The notes: generated by a model from the sequence alone, not told the origin. DNA of 64,000 bases from CAYVIB01 sp964451365 (GCA_964451365.1 CAYVIB010000018.1:1-64000), one strand, 5' to 3'; numbered from the stretch's first letter, positions 53,498-63,602 are shown. Numbers and translations are program-made.

Positions 53498-56400
53498 ATG
53501 AAAGGGCTGATCAAGTGGTTTGTCGACAATCCCATCGCTGCCAACTTGCTGATGATTGCCATGCTCATCGGCGGATTCTCCAGCTATGGTGTCATAAAAA
53601 AAGAAACTTTTCCCACGTATGAAGGCAATCGCATAAACGTTGCAATGGCCTGGCCTGGCGCGGCCGCCAGCGAGGTCGAACAACAGATTGTTGTACGCAT
53701 AGAGGAAGCGATTGCGGATTTGCCGGGTATTTTCCAGATTACGTCTGAATCGCGCCAGGGTTTTGGCAGAGTCAATATCGAAGTGACCGAAGGCTTCGAT
53801 GTGCGTGAGCTGCTTAACGACATCAAAGGCCGGGTGGATGCGATCAACACCTTTCCTGTCTCCGCTGAACGCCCCGTTATCCAACAGGATATTTACCGTG
53901 AATTTCTGATGTGGATGGCTATCTACGGTGATGTTGACCGTCGGGTTTTAAAAGATCTGGCGTATCGGATACGCGATGAAATGACGGTGCTCGAAGGCAT
54001 ATCGGAGGTTGTCATCTCCGGGCTGAGGGAGGATGAAGTCGGTATCGAAGTATCGGAGGAAATGCTTCGCCGTTACAACCTAAGCTTCAATGAAGTAGCC
54101 AGCGCCATTCGCCAGACCTCAGTCAATGTTCCCGCCGGCACCATCAAGTCCAGTAACGGCGACATTCAAATTCAAACCCGCGCACAGGCTTTTAACGAAG
54201 AGGATTTTTCCAAGGTTGTGGTTCGCAGCCATCCCGACGGCGGCCAATTACGGCTAAGCGATATTGCGGTTATCAAGGACGGTTTTTCCGAGCAGTATGT
54301 CGACTTCACCATGAACGGCAAACCCGGTGTGAACATGGAAGTGAAGATGAGCGACGACCCGCTTTTGTTTGAAGGCACAAAAAATGCGCGTGAGTATGTT
54401 GAAAACCTGCGTCCGCTGCTGCCCGAAGGCGTGGAACTGAAAATTAATTTTGAAGCGAAAGATATTTTTGACAGCCGCTTTAGCCTGCTCAAGGACAACG
54501 CGCTAAGCGGTCTGGTCCTTGTTTACATTATCCTGATGCTTTTCTTGCGTCCCATGCTTGCTTTTTGGGTGGTTGCGGGAATCGCTACCACTTTTGCCGG
54601 CGCCATCTGGTTGCTGCCGTACATGGATGTATCCATCAATATGCTGTCCATGTTCGCGTTTCTAATGGTGCTCGGTATTGTTGTGGACGATGCGATTATT
54701 ATCGGCGAAAGTATTTATCGCCATCAGCAACGCGGCGAGCAGGGACGACTCGCGGCATGGTCGGGTACCTATACGGTGCTCAATCCCGTGTTCCTGGCGG
54801 TTATGAGCACCATTATCTTTTTCCTGCCGATGATGGACGTCCCGTCGGATGTGCTTGTGTACACACGTTCCATTTTCATGGTGGTGCTCTTGTGCCTTCT
54901 GTTTTCCCTGTTCGAATCCATTTTTATTCTGCCATCGCACCTGTCACATATGAAGCCGGAAAAACCGAGTCGCTTCCGGCCGGTGCAAAAACTGGAGAAA
55001 GTACGCCTCTGGTTTTCCAGTCATATGGAAAGTTTTGCCCAGAATAAATATATGCCGGCATTGGAGGTGTTGCTTAAACGTAAAGGCAGTACCTTTTTAG
55101 CCTTCCTGTTTGTGTTTTTAATTGCTATTACCATGACTGCCACCGGTTGGATTACCCGCAGTTTTTTCCCCAACGTGCCGCAACCGATGGTGATGGTGAA
55201 TGTGACCTTCCCGGAAGGCTATTCCTATGACCGCACCAAGACGATGGCCCAGTATGTACGGGATCAGGTGGATGTGTTGGCGGCGGACAGTGAGATGTTG
55301 GAAAAAAATGAAGGTAAACCGTTTATTCGTGAAGTCAACAAAGGGGTAAACGGTACGTCTTTCCATTTGTTTGTAGGGCTGACACCGGATGAGGAACGCT
55401 CCCTGCCGTCCGCTGATGTTGCGGAGAAACTTCGTGAGCTGATCGGCCCGCTGCCGGAAGCGCAACAATACACCCTGAATGCGTCCCTGAGTGGCGGCGG
55501 CCCGGAAATTACGCTGAACCTGAACATGCTGGAAAGTTCGCGCGAGCTGCAGCAGGCCGCGGTGAATGACGTAACCAAAATTCTCGGTTCCTATCCCGGC
55601 GTGATAAATGTGCGCAGCAACCTGGATTCAGAACGCGCCGAAGTGGAAATCGAACTGAAGCCCTATGCTGAAACGTTGGGCATTACCCTGGGTGAAGTGG
55701 CGAGGCAGGTGCGCCAGGGTTTTTACGGTGAGGAAATCCAGCGCATTCCGCGCGGCAAGGAAGATGTTCGTGTTATGTTGCGTTATACCGCCGAGGAGCG
55801 CCAAACCCTCGATACGCTGGATCACATTCGGATTCGCGCGAGTGATGGCCGGGAAATACCGGTGGCGGAGGTCGCCAACATTAACCTGGTGCCGGGTCCG
55901 AGTACCATCCGCCGCGTGGACCGCAAGCGCAATATCACCATTACCGCCGAAGTGACCGAAGGGCATGATGCCAACACAATCGTGACAGAAATGCTGGATG
56001 CCTATGGACCGCAGTGGAAGAAAGCCTATACTGGTTTCAACCTCTCACGCGATGATGCATTGCGATCGCAGGAAGAATTCGGCGATAACTTTGGGATCAA
56101 TTTCGTCAAGGTCTTTATCCTGTTGCTCGCCTTGTTTGCCATTGCGTTCCGTTCCCTTTTCCAACCCTGGCTGGTCATGCTGGCCGTGCCGTTTGGATTT
56201 GTCGGCGCCGCGACAGGCCATTTAATTCTGGGCGTGGAAATCAGCATCTTTTCCTTCTTCGGCTTGCTGGCCTGCTCGGGCGTGGTAGTCAATGATAACC
56301 TGGTGCTACTGGCCCGCATCAATCAGTTAATCGAGCGTGGAACCGACACACTGGATGCCGTGCTGCACGCGGGGGTCGATCGATTCCGTCCCATTGTGCT

Positions 56401-56653
56401 GACTTCGCTTACCACGTTTATCGGCCTGCTGCCGATACTGTTCGAGCGTAGCTTGCAGGCACAGTTTCTCAAGCCGATGGTGATATCACTGTCTTTCGGG
56501 GTGCTGTTTTCCTCGATGGTCACGCTTTTCCTGGTGCCATGCTGCTATTACGGCGGATTCCGGTTGAAAGCACGTATCAGGAATTTCGTAAGCCGAAAAT
56601 CCTCCTCCGCGGAAAACCAAACTGTTTTGCCGGAGTCCTCGGAGGCTGCCTGA
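53498..56653 (+). CDS. RND family multidrug/efflux permease
   Basis: A 1051-residue proton-driven inner-membrane transporter of the AcrB/HAE-1-like class with 12 TM helices and two large periplasmic loops. Visible are WFVDNPIAANLLMIAML at the N-terminus, the TM4 motif GIVVDDAIIIGES with the Asp pair, GREIPVAEVANINLV in the porter region and TM10 SGVVVNDNLVLLARINQL. The first periplasmic half has the usual QQIVVRIEEAIADLPGI. It forms an operon with the adaptor and possibly the DUF4097-like gene downstream. Substrate unknown. Confidence 0.96.
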   Translation: MKGLIKWFVDNPIAANLLMIAMLIGGFSSYGVIKKETFPTYEGNRINVAMAWPGAAASEVEQQIVVRIEEAIADLPGIFQITSESRQGFGRVNIEVTEGFDVRELLNDIKGRVDAINTFPVSAERPVIQQDIYREFLMWMAIYGDVDRRVLKDLAYRIRDEMTVLEGISEVVISGLREDEVGIEVSEEMLRRYNLSFNEVASAIRQTSVNVPAGTIKSSNGDIQIQTRAQAFNEEDFSKVVVRSHPDGGQLRLSDIAVIKDGFSEQYVDFTMNGKPGVNMEVKMSDDPLLFEGTKNAREYVENLRPLLPEGVELKINFEAKDIFDSRFSLLKDNALSGLVLVYIILMLFLRPMLAFWVVAGIATTFAGAIWLLPYMDVSINMLSMFAFLMVLGIVVDDAIIIGESIYRHQQRGEQGRLAAWSGTYTVLNPVFLAVMSTIIFFLPMMDVPSDVLVYTRSIFMVVLLCLLFSLFESIFILPSHLSHMKPEKPSRFRPVQKLEKVRLWFSSHMESFAQNKYMPALEVLLKRKGSTFLAFLFVFLIAITMTATGWITRSFFPNVPQPMVMVNVTFPEGYSYDRTKTMAQYVRDQVDVLAADSEMLEKNEGKPFIREVNKGVNGTSFHLFVGLTPDEERSLPSADVAEKLRELIGPLPEAQQYTLNASLSGGGPEITLNLNMLESSRELQQAAVNDVTKILGSYPGVINVRSNLDSERAEVEIELKPYAETLGITLGEVARQVRQGFYGEEIQRIPRGKEDVRVMLRYTAEERQTLDTLDHIRIRASDGREIPVAEVANINLVPGPSTIRRVDRKRNITITAEVTEGHDANTIVTEMLDAYGPQWKKAYTGFNLSRDDALRSQEEFGDNFGINFVKVFILLLALFAIAFRSLFQPWLVMLAVPFGFVGAATGHLILGVEISIFSFFGLLACSGVVVNDNLVLLARINQLIERGTDTLDAVLHAGVDRFRPIVLTSLTTFIGLLPILFERSLQAQFLKPMVISLSFGVLFSSMVTLFLVPCCYYGGFRLKARIRNFVSRKSSSAENQTVLPESSEAA

Positions 56654-56730
56654 TTTTACAGGCCGGGTGGCTAAAAATTCACAGGCCGTGCCAGGTCACG
56701 CCATGAAGCTGCACGTGGTTCGGAGGATAA

Positions 56731-57405
56731 TTGAACATTAACAAAAGCAAAATTTTCGGCAACATTTTGCTGGTCATTATTTTGCTAATCATCACGCTCC
56801 CGATCTCGGTGGCCTTTGGTGGGTCCACCGGGAAACATGCCGAAGTTGATGTGTCCGCGGCTGACGCAATAACATTAAATATTCCTGTTGGCCAGCTCCG
56901 TATTTCGGGTATGACCGAGCCCACTATTCAAGCAGAGGCTATGATTACGTGTAACCAGCACGATGGCATTAAATGTAATGATGATACGCTCGAAGACATT
57001 GCGTGGTCCTCCAGCATTGAGGGCGGTCATGCGCAGCTCAGTTTGACTCCGGCGAAAGCCGATCAATACGACGATCTGTCGATAGTGGTCAACGTCAGCG
57101 TCCCCGAAGGCAAAACACTGACGGTAAACCTGGATTATGGTGATCTTGAATTACAGGGAACGAACGCGTGCCTGGATGTGACGGTTAAGGCTGGAAACGT
57201 GAAACTGGGTTTGCGGGAGAAATCCCTGGCTTCGGTAGATCTTAAGGCGACGATTGGTGATGTGAGTTTGACAACCGCTACAGGGACTATTCATGGCAAG
57301 CGTTCAAAAATTGTCGGTGCCAGGCTTGAGTGGGACGAAGGTGTTGGAGTGTGCCAGGCACATGCGAAGGTTTCTGCGGGAAACATCGCGTTGACATTGA
57401 AATAG
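56731..57405 (+). CDS. DUF4097-like exported beta-helical protein
   Basis: A 224-residue protein with an N-terminal signal or anchor (IFGNILLVIILLIITLPISVAF) and repeated beta-strands (DLSIVVNVSVPEGKTLTVNL, in parts; YGDLELQGTNACLDVTVKAGNVKLGLRE) as in DUF4097 putative-adhesin proteins. The start is a TTG at 56731 with a strong GGAGG upstream. It has two cysteine pairs in the mature part. It lies 77 bp after the RND permease and may be cotranscribed. Function is unknown. Confidence 0.7.
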   Translation: MNINKSKIFGNILLVIILLIITLPISVAFGGSTGKHAEVDVSAADAITLNIPVGQLRISGMTEPTIQAEAMITCNQHDGIKCNDDTLEDIAWSSSIEGGHAQLSLTPAKADQYDDLSIVVNVSVPEGKTLTVNLDYGDLELQGTNACLDVTVKAGNVKLGLREKSLASVDLKATIGDVSLTTATGTIHGKRSKIVGARLEWDEGVGVCQAHAKVSAGNIALTLK

Positions 57406-57463
57406 AAGTAGAAAGCGCTTCGCCACGCAAGATTTTCCATTGCGCTGATTCCCGCGTTTGCAC

Positions 57464-57775
57464 TTACCGCCGTGGCCCGAATACTTCATGAATCCACCAG
57501 CGCAGGCCGACAAACAGAAAGCGCCAGTCGCGAAAAAATTCCGGTGGTTTTCTTTCGTAGGCGTGGCCGACAAACTGCAAAATCCAACCGATAACAAAAA
57601 GCAGTGCAAGCGGTGGCCACCATTGCGGCCGCCACAGCAAAAGTGGCAGCAACAAAATTGACAGGGCAATCATCGGAATGCCGACCCGATGGCAGCGCTG
57701 GTTAACGGGATGCTGGTGCGCTTTTGCATACTCGCCAATCCAGTCCCGCATGGATTTGTTGCTAAACAAGGCCAT
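57464..57775 (-). CDS. DUF962/Mpo1-like membrane protein
   Basis: A 103-residue protein with the family start YAKAHQHPVNQRCHRVGIPM, containing conserved His residues, two hydrophobic helices (ALSILLLPLLLW, PLALLFVIGWILQFVGHAYE) and a tryptophan-rich end (RDWRFLFVGLRWWIHEVFG). Yeast Mpo1 (YGL010w), of the same family, is an Fe(II)-dependent dioxygenase acting on 2-hydroxy fatty acids. It stands alone between convergent genes. Confidence 0.88.
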   Translation of the reverse strand: MALFSNKSMRDWIGEYAKAHQHPVNQRCHRVGIPMIALSILLLPLLLWRPQWWPPLALLFVIGWILQFVGHAYERKPPEFFRDWRFLFVGLRWWIHEVFGPRR

Positions 57776-57874
57776 GGTTAATCGATCAATTTTCCTTTAA
57801 AGCGGGTAAACATATAACCGGTCTACGTTGGTACCACCACTGGCAGCCGGTCATCACTCCCTAAGATTAGCAGA

Positions 57875-57902
57875 AAAACCCCCGGCAAAACGCTGCCGGG
57901 GG
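57875..57902 (-). terminator. Rho-independent terminator of the CBM2 beta-propeller gene
   Basis: Read on the minus strand, CCCCCGGCA and TGCCGGGGG form a strong stem followed by TTTTT. It lies about 80 bp after the stop of the gene that ends at 57980. Confidence 0.92.
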
Positions 57903-57979
57903 TTGTCTTTATTGCTTATCTGCCTAGTTAAGGGCAGTGACAGTTGCCCGTTCTTTAGCGTTGCTTGCCTGTCAAAACG

Positions 57980-60358
57980 CTATTCTTGTTCAAGCCCATC
58001 CAGCAAGGACGAGAAAAGCTCGTAATCATGCAGATAAAAAACAGATCCGTCATCCAGTATGCCTCTGTCGCTGTTTATTCCTTTAGAGTAGCTACTTCCT
58101 TGATAGTCTTCCGTTTTCAAAACTCCCAGGCGTGAAAGCTGCGCATCGCCTTGCGCGTTATCACCGATCCGATAGACATACAAACCGGTATGCTCCCAGT
58201 TATAGTACTGGTTCGGCAGGTTCGGATCGCCGTTACTTGGCAACCGGTTGTGCACTTTTACAGGCAGTGAAAAACGCATGCCGTACTCGTCGTTCCTGAA
58301 TGCGAATGAGCGCGGGTCGAAGTTTACCGTGGTTTCCGAGCCGCGCTTGCCAATTATTTCACTGCCCAGGCTTCTTAACATAGTGGGGTTGGAAATATCG
58401 AACAACTCCACCTTGACACCCTGGTACCATGTAATATCCCTTGATTCATCATAGATTGCCTCCTTGCCAACGCCTATCAACAGATTTTCGCCGACCGGAT
58501 GCAGGTATTGGGAAAAACCTGACACTTCAAGTTCGCCGGCGATATAGGGATCTGTTGGATCGGAAAGGTTGATTGCGTACAGCGGATCCACTTTGTCAAA
58601 AGTGACAATGTAAGCAAAGTCGCCGAAGCTTCGCATGCCGTAGACACGCTCACCTTCTTTACCTATGGCTTCGGGGCGTGATGCATTTGGCAGTGTTGCA
58701 ACTACTTCCAGACTCCCGGCATCGCCCGTCGACTCGCCTATAAGCGCGAGACGGTAGGGCGTTACGCCGCTGCTTCCTGCGGCGGAATAGAGTACGCGCA
58801 GGACGCCGTCTTTTTCTCCGAAGCAATATGATGCCGGGCGACATGGGATGGAGCCACTCAGGCTAATGCTGCCACGGTAGTTAATGTCGTCGCCGATGGC
58901 GAATTTGTGAATTTTCATTCCACTGTAATAGCCGTAACCAAAGGCATAGATCGCGTCGTGCGAGCCATAAATATCCGTGGCCGAGGCCGGGAGGCAACGG
59001 GAACTCATTTCACTGGTGTCATCGAGATTAATTTGCGTGAGAACCACCACCGAACCTGCATAGGTATCGGCTTTTTCCGGCCATTCCGGCACAGTGCAGT
59101 CCTGCTCCGACAGCAGGGGCCTGCTTGCGCCCGTTGAATCGTATATGTGCGGCAGGAGGTCATCCAGAGTCGCTGCGTTAACACGATCTATATTCTCGCT
59201 TGAGTTGGAACCGCTGTACAAATCAAAGCCGAGGCGACTCAGGTTGGGACTGTATCGTGAAACCACATACAGCGTATTATCAATACGTCGGCTGGAAAGC
59301 AGTTCTCCATCAAATCGCAGGCGTTCAATTTCACCCATTGACGTGGGATCACCAACATTTACCAGGGCGATCGATATGGCGTTGGATACTTGATAATAGG
59401 GATAGTATCCGCCGTGGGAGTAGGTCCAGCTTGAGGGATGGCGCATTCCGGTTTCGCTGATTAAAGCCAGTCGATTGCCATTTTCGTTTCGGCGCAGGTA
59501 AGTGCCGGAAAGACTCACGATATCATTGTCATAGGGCAGGCTCAGGGTGCCAACGATATTGGCAGTGGCATTAACCGAGTCGGTAACATACGCCGTGAGT
59601 GTCAGCTTCGCGTCAGCGTACGATCCACCGCTACTGCTGGAGCTACCGCTGCTGCTGGTGCTCGTACTGGTACTACTCATGCCTGAACTGCTCGTGGTAC
59701 TGGTGGTTGAGTAGTAACTTGAGTTGTAGGAGCGTGCCACAAACAAGTGTGTTCCGTCCGACTCGATAATATCGGCTTCATCGACACCGGCTTCCTGAGT
59801 GTTGGTAATATCATCATCACCGCCGGCGGCGCCCGATGAACTTGACGCACTGGATGCACTCGATGCACTCGATGCACTCGATGCACTGGAAGAGCTCGAA
59901 GAACCCGATGTGGACCCGTAGCCGCCGTTGTAGCTGTTGCGAATGTCAAGGTGATTCAATACACCCATTTTAAGATATTCTTCCAATGCGGCTGGCCCTT
60001 CCGGTTCGGTGTGACATTCCGGCGCCACGAAATTGCCGTTGTGGGAGCCGAGAAATCCGAATGAGGTGCTTTGGCCTGGAGAGAGTGTGGCGTTCCACGA
60101 AACATTACTGGCGCTAACGGAATTGCCGCTGGTTTCCAGCTCTGCACTCCAGTAATGATTTATCGTGGGTGGTTGCGCGAATGACAGAATTACCATCCAG
60201 CCATCAACAGGGGAACTTCCGCTGTTTGTAACCGTAACATCAGCGACATAGCCGTTATTCCACGAGTTGGTGTTTATGGCACAGGAAATTTCTGAATAGA
60301 CTGTTGTGCTGTATGCCATCACGGCAAACAATACAGCGAAACTGATTTTTCGTATCAT
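57980..60358 (-). CDS. Secreted CBM2 plus beta-propeller protein
   Basis: A 792-residue secreted protein. It has a signal peptide (1-22), a CBM2-type cellulose-binding module (about 23-115, Cys26/Cys115, Trp residues 33, 54, 70, 88), a segment EEYLKMGVLNHLDIRNSYN, a serine-rich run (151-178), then a beta-propeller domain (Beta_propel family) starting TNTQEAGVDEADIIESDG. The serine run lies inside the start of the propeller family region rather than directly after the CBM. The ATG at 60358 has AGAAGGAG upstream and starts the signal peptide, so the in-frame start at 60442 is rejected. No catalytic residues are evident. Confidence 0.9.
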   Translation of the reverse strand: MIRKISFAVLFAVMAYSTTVYSEISCAINTNSWNNGYVADVTVTNSGSSPVDGWMVILSFAQPPTINHYWSAELETSGNSVSASNVSWNATLSPGQSTSFGFLGSHNGNFVAPECHTEPEGPAALEEYLKMGVLNHLDIRNSYNGGYGSTSGSSSSSSASSASSASSASSASSSSGAAGGDDDITNTQEAGVDEADIIESDGTHLFVARSYNSSYYSTTSTTSSSGMSSTSTSTSSSGSSSSSGGSYADAKLTLTAYVTDSVNATANIVGTLSLPYDNDIVSLSGTYLRRNENGNRLALISETGMRHPSSWTYSHGGYYPYYQVSNAISIALVNVGDPTSMGEIERLRFDGELLSSRRIDNTLYVVSRYSPNLSRLGFDLYSGSNSSENIDRVNAATLDDLLPHIYDSTGASRPLLSEQDCTVPEWPEKADTYAGSVVVLTQINLDDTSEMSSRCLPASATDIYGSHDAIYAFGYGYYSGMKIHKFAIGDDINYRGSISLSGSIPCRPASYCFGEKDGVLRVLYSAAGSSGVTPYRLALIGESTGDAGSLEVVATLPNASRPEAIGKEGERVYGMRSFGDFAYIVTFDKVDPLYAINLSDPTDPYIAGELEVSGFSQYLHPVGENLLIGVGKEAIYDESRDITWYQGVKVELFDISNPTMLRSLGSEIIGKRGSETTVNFDPRSFAFRNDEYGMRFSLPVKVHNRLPSNGDPNLPNQYYNWEHTGLYVYRIGDNAQGDAQLSRLGVLKTEDYQGSSYSKGINSDRGILDDGSVFYLHDYELFSSLLDGLEQE
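59845..59889 (-). repeat. Five 9-bp tandem repeats in the serine-rich linker
   Basis: The plus-strand unit GATGCACTC (with one-base variants at the ends) is repeated five times without interruption, encoding Ala-Ser-Ser units on the minus strand. Such a repeat can change copy number by slippage without breaking the frame. Confidence 0.85.
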
Positions 60359-60870
60359 TTTAAAGCTCCTTCTAGATAATTTATAGGTATGGTGAAAATC
60401 GTGTCGCAAAAACCGGAAAACCTGAAACCGGATTTGCTCCACGTACTTCGCAAACTATTCAAGTCTCTCAACGATCCTTGACAAGGTCAAATAGATTTCA
60501 CCCGGCTTCACTCATTGTGTGGCGCCAATCAAATGGTCGTTGCAGAGATGGCGCGAAATTCCGCTTAACAACCATACGGAAGTATGTTCTTTGGATTTTG
60601 GCGTAGCGATTTCGGTGCTAAAAGTGGCGTCATCAAAAGGCAGGGTGATGATTAACGGTGTATTTTGGAATTGCGCGAACTATTTTATAAATTTCGCAAT
60701 CAATTGATTTCTGCTAAAACGGCTTTCCATTTTTCTTCATTCTTATCGAAGAATATTCATATCCAACCGGAGGGAAATTGAGCGTTTCAGTTTTATTGGT
60801 CGGAAACATCGCGGGGAACAGCCTGCTTCCTTTTGGACACTGTCGTGACTCTGCTTTCGCAAAAAGGATG
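60359..60870. promoter_or_regulatory. Intergenic region upstream of the CBM2 beta-propeller gene
   Basis: About 510 bp without a supported gene. On the minus strand TTGTCA, 17 bp, TGAATA near 60450-60480 is a possible promoter for the beta-propeller gene. It overlaps a small palindrome (TTGAC-GTCAA type). Evidence is weak. Confidence 0.3.
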
Positions 60871-60904
60871 AAAAAACAGCTCCCAACAAAAGTTGCGAGC
60901 TGTT
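60871..60904 (-). terminator. Rho-independent terminator of the GH5 gene
   Basis: Read on the minus strand, AACAGCTC and GAGCTGTT arms extended by CAAC/GTTG are followed by TTTTTT. It sits about 12 bp after the GH5 stop codon. Confidence 0.92.
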
Positions 60905-60915
60905 GACGGAAGAGT

Positions 60916-62718
60916 TTAATTAGCAGTGTTTACCAGGACGCTGATAATATCCGGATAAACCGGGTTGCCATTGTTGCGGTCAAACAGGCCCAACCCGCCA
61001 TCGCCGGTGACGCCGTTATCCCAATAGACCGGCACCAAACCGTGGGCAACCGCGGATTCAGTAATATACTGGTTCCAGCGGATTCTTGACGCCTCGTGGT
61101 TGGCCACGTTCATACGCGAAACCACGCCGTATTCACCGAGAATAACCGCAACACCCTGATCGACGAAATTGGTTTTCATTCTCTGGAACTGCTCATCCAC
61201 CCAGGCCTCGTTGGCCCAGGTTTCCTGTGTGCTTGGCCACTCGGTAATGTTGCTGCCGGTGTTCAGGGTGAAGTTATACGGGTCGTAATAGTGCACTTCC
61301 ATCATCAGGCGGTTCGCCACGGTGTCGTTCGGGATTTCAGCGAAATTAACCGTGTGATCGATGTTTGTGTTGAAGCCCTGAACCACGAGGTAGCGATTCG
61401 TGTTGTTACCGCCAGTGGCGCGTACCGCGTTGACAAAAGTCTGGTTGAAACTGTTTTGCACGTCCACATATTCCTGGGTCGGCGTGCCGTAATCGCCTTC
61501 ATTCATTACCTCGTTGGTGCCGGCAAACAGCAGGCGATGATTGTAGTCGCGGAAGTGATTGGCGATTTGCGTCCACATGATGGACAGTCGGTTGTTCAAC
61601 GATTCCTGCTGGTTGTAGAACGGATGATTCAACCAGCCACCGTCCCAGTGTTCGTTGATAATCACATACATATCCGCATTCAGCCCGTAGTTGACCACTT
61701 CTTCCACCCGGTTCAACCAGGCGGGATCAATAGTGTAACTGGCGGAGTCGGTAAACACGCTCCAGGCAACAGGGATTCGAATAGTGTCGAAACCAGCTGC
61801 TTTTATCGAGTTAATCAGCTGCTGGGTGACCGCCGGATTACCCCAGGCTGTTTCGTTGCCGGGGCCCATCGCTTCCAATGAATTGCCCAGGTTCCAACCC
61901 ACGCCCATCTGCTGGGAGAATTCAACCGCGCCCATACCGCCGCTGGTCGAACTTGAAGACGAACTGGACGACGAAGACGAACTGGATGAGCTTGAACTGG
62001 ATGAGGACGAACTCGAAGAGGAGGAACTTGAGGAGGATGAGCTTGAGCTGGAAGAACTGCTGCCGTTGCAGTTGGACACGACGCCGCCATCGCCCCACTG
62101 GTCCTCACAGGTGTTCACGCCAATACAGCTTTGGTTGTTTTCCCATCCCCAACCGCTATTCTGGTTCTGGCAAAGCGGACGAATTTCCCCATACCAGTTA
62201 CAGACTTCGCAGCTTCCGCCGGAACTGGACGAACTGGAGCTGGAACTGCTGCTCGAGCTGCTTGTTGATGAACTGCTGCTTGACGAAGAAGAACTGGACG
62301 AGTTTGAGCTGGAACTGCTCGAGCTGGAATTCCCGCCTGTCGCGGTACAGCTTATGATGGTTGCCGTCGGATCATCACCGTTCCCCTGGAAACCGAATTC
62401 CACCGAACTGCCGGGCTGAATACTGCCATTCCAACCCAGATCGGTAGCGGTATAAGGATTGCTGCCGGAGAGTTCGGCATTCCACGAGTTGGTGACGGTG
62501 GTACCGCTGTTGTAGGACCACTGTACTTCCCAGCCGGTAATAGCGCTGCTTCCATCATTAGTAACGGAAATACTCCCGGTAAAGCCGGAGCCCCAGTCAT
62601 TGGTAACGGTGTGTTCGCACTGGACTGCCAGTGCCTGGGAAGAGAGAAGTGCCGAGGCCAGGATGGCGCAGCCGGCAAACGATGTGCGCAACAGCCTCGA
62701 TAACTTGTTGATAACCAT
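60916..62718 (-). CDS. Secreted GH5 endoglucanase with CBM2 and CBM10
   Basis: A 600-residue secreted cellulase. Order of parts: signal peptide (1-31), CBM2 (about 33-124, Cys34/Cys124), poly-Ser linker (about 130-166), CBM10-type module (CNWYGEIRPLC, GWGWENNQSC, plus VNTCEDQWGDGG), a second poly-Ser linker (about 220-257), and the GH5 barrel. The barrel has IRIPVAWSVF, IINEHWDGGW, acid/base Glu403 in FAGTNEVMNEG, and nucleophile Glu529 in VILGEYGVVSR. It should cleave internal beta-1,4-glucan bonds while held on cellulose. An AGAGG site precedes the ATG. The architecture is typical of Cellvibrio-type cellulases. Confidence 0.97.
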   Translation of the reverse strand: MVINKLSRLLRTSFAGCAILASALLSSQALAVQCEHTVTNDWGSGFTGSISVTNDGSSAITGWEVQWSYNSGTTVTNSWNAELSGSNPYTATDLGWNGSIQPGSSVEFGFQGNGDDPTATIISCTATGGNSSSSSSSSNSSSSSSSSSSSSTSSSSSSSSSSSSSSGGSCEVCNWYGEIRPLCQNQNSGWGWENNQSCIGVNTCEDQWGDGGVVSNCNGSSSSSSSSSSSSSSSSSSSSSSSSSSSSSSSSSSSSSSTSGGMGAVEFSQQMGVGWNLGNSLEAMGPGNETAWGNPAVTQQLINSIKAAGFDTIRIPVAWSVFTDSASYTIDPAWLNRVEEVVNYGLNADMYVIINEHWDGGWLNHPFYNQQESLNNRLSIMWTQIANHFRDYNHRLLFAGTNEVMNEGDYGTPTQEYVDVQNSFNQTFVNAVRATGGNNTNRYLVVQGFNTNIDHTVNFAEIPNDTVANRLMMEVHYYDPYNFTLNTGSNITEWPSTQETWANEAWVDEQFQRMKTNFVDQGVAVILGEYGVVSRMNVANHEASRIRWNQYITESAVAHGLVPVYWDNGVTGDGGLGLFDRNNGNPVYPDIISVLVNTAN

Positions 62719-63170
62719 TTATGTATCCTCTTTTTGTCAGGTTGTTGAACCTCAGTCGTGGGATTGTTTATCCCGCGATATCCGGTCTAACGTTGCTTCG
62801 CAATCATGATATAACCGAACTTTTGTACCACTTCGTTCGATTGCTTTTGCTTTTATGGTCGCCAGCCGCAAAGGCCGGCGCTGCTCACCGGCATCGAATA
62901 GCCAAGTGAAAGCGGACAGTAAGGTTATCGTGTTTGATGTGGAATTTCGACGCGGATGAAATGGATTGATTAATGCAGAGTGAAACTTTTGGGTGCGTTC
63001 GGAATTTCCTTTACTAAGCGGAAAGGTTTTACTAATGAATTGAAATAAAGCAGTGTTCAGTGTTTGATATTTTATTTCTGCCAGTGCCGCATATTTTGCT
63101 TTCGTGCCATAGCAAAGCGATTTTAAATATGAATTTCACGGTCAAGTGGTTGGCAATGTGGGTAAAAAAC
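62719..63170. promoter_or_regulatory. Intergenic region upstream of the GH5 gene
   Basis: About 450 bp, AT-rich towards the right. It must contain the promoter of the GH5 gene, which reads leftwards. No other supported feature was seen. Confidence 0.35.
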
Positions 63171-63602
63171 TCATTTTGTCTTATTCCAAAAAGCCGATAA
63201 GATAACGAAAGGGTTATAACAAAATATTTTGATGAAATGCTTAAAAATTGAATCTTTCCAGTGCCGGTTGTTGTTGGGCGCGTGACTGGCACCGTTGGAA
63301 TAAGGCGCGCCCAGTGCGGACAGTTTCTGTTGCAGCCCGATGCTGCTTACTCCATCCTTAAACCCCACTTTTTTTCCGTTGCAGGAAAGTTGCATGGGCA
63401 CGGCAACAAAATCCACCGCGGTGATATTCCAAATGCCGGGGAATCCTTCGGTCAGTCCCGCCTCGAATTTGTCGAAGATATACGTTGCTGTTGCCAGATT
63501 ATACGGGCTAAAACGGTGATCATTGCTGCGCGCGCCATTGGCTGAACTGCCAGTTTTTGCCGGTTGCGTATTGACCTGTCTGGTCTGCCACGGTTTGAGC
63601 AT
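63171..63602 (-). pseudogene. Possible fragment resembling a beta-1,3-glucanase (GH64-like) domain
   Basis: The C-terminal part of this 143-codon frame includes YNLATATYIFDKFEAGL and ITAVDFVAVPMQLSCNGKKV, a pattern that recalls the GH64/thaumatin-like beta-1,3-glucanase strands around 'VDFxxxP'. The N-terminal 30 residues overlap the end of the neighbouring gene in another frame and look non-natural. The frame stops well before a full domain would end. It is either a gene remnant or a chance frame, and I cannot confirm the family. Confidence 0.3.

Noticed and set aside
60519..60707. Plus-strand frame of 62 codons in the gap before the GH5 gene
   Set aside because: No ribosome binding site, domain or codon pattern supports it.
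61784..62419. Plus-strand open frame of 211 codons rich in Glu and Leu
   Set aside because: It is antisense to the poly-serine linkers of the GH5 gene; the Glu/Asp/Leu repeats are only the complement of Ser codons.
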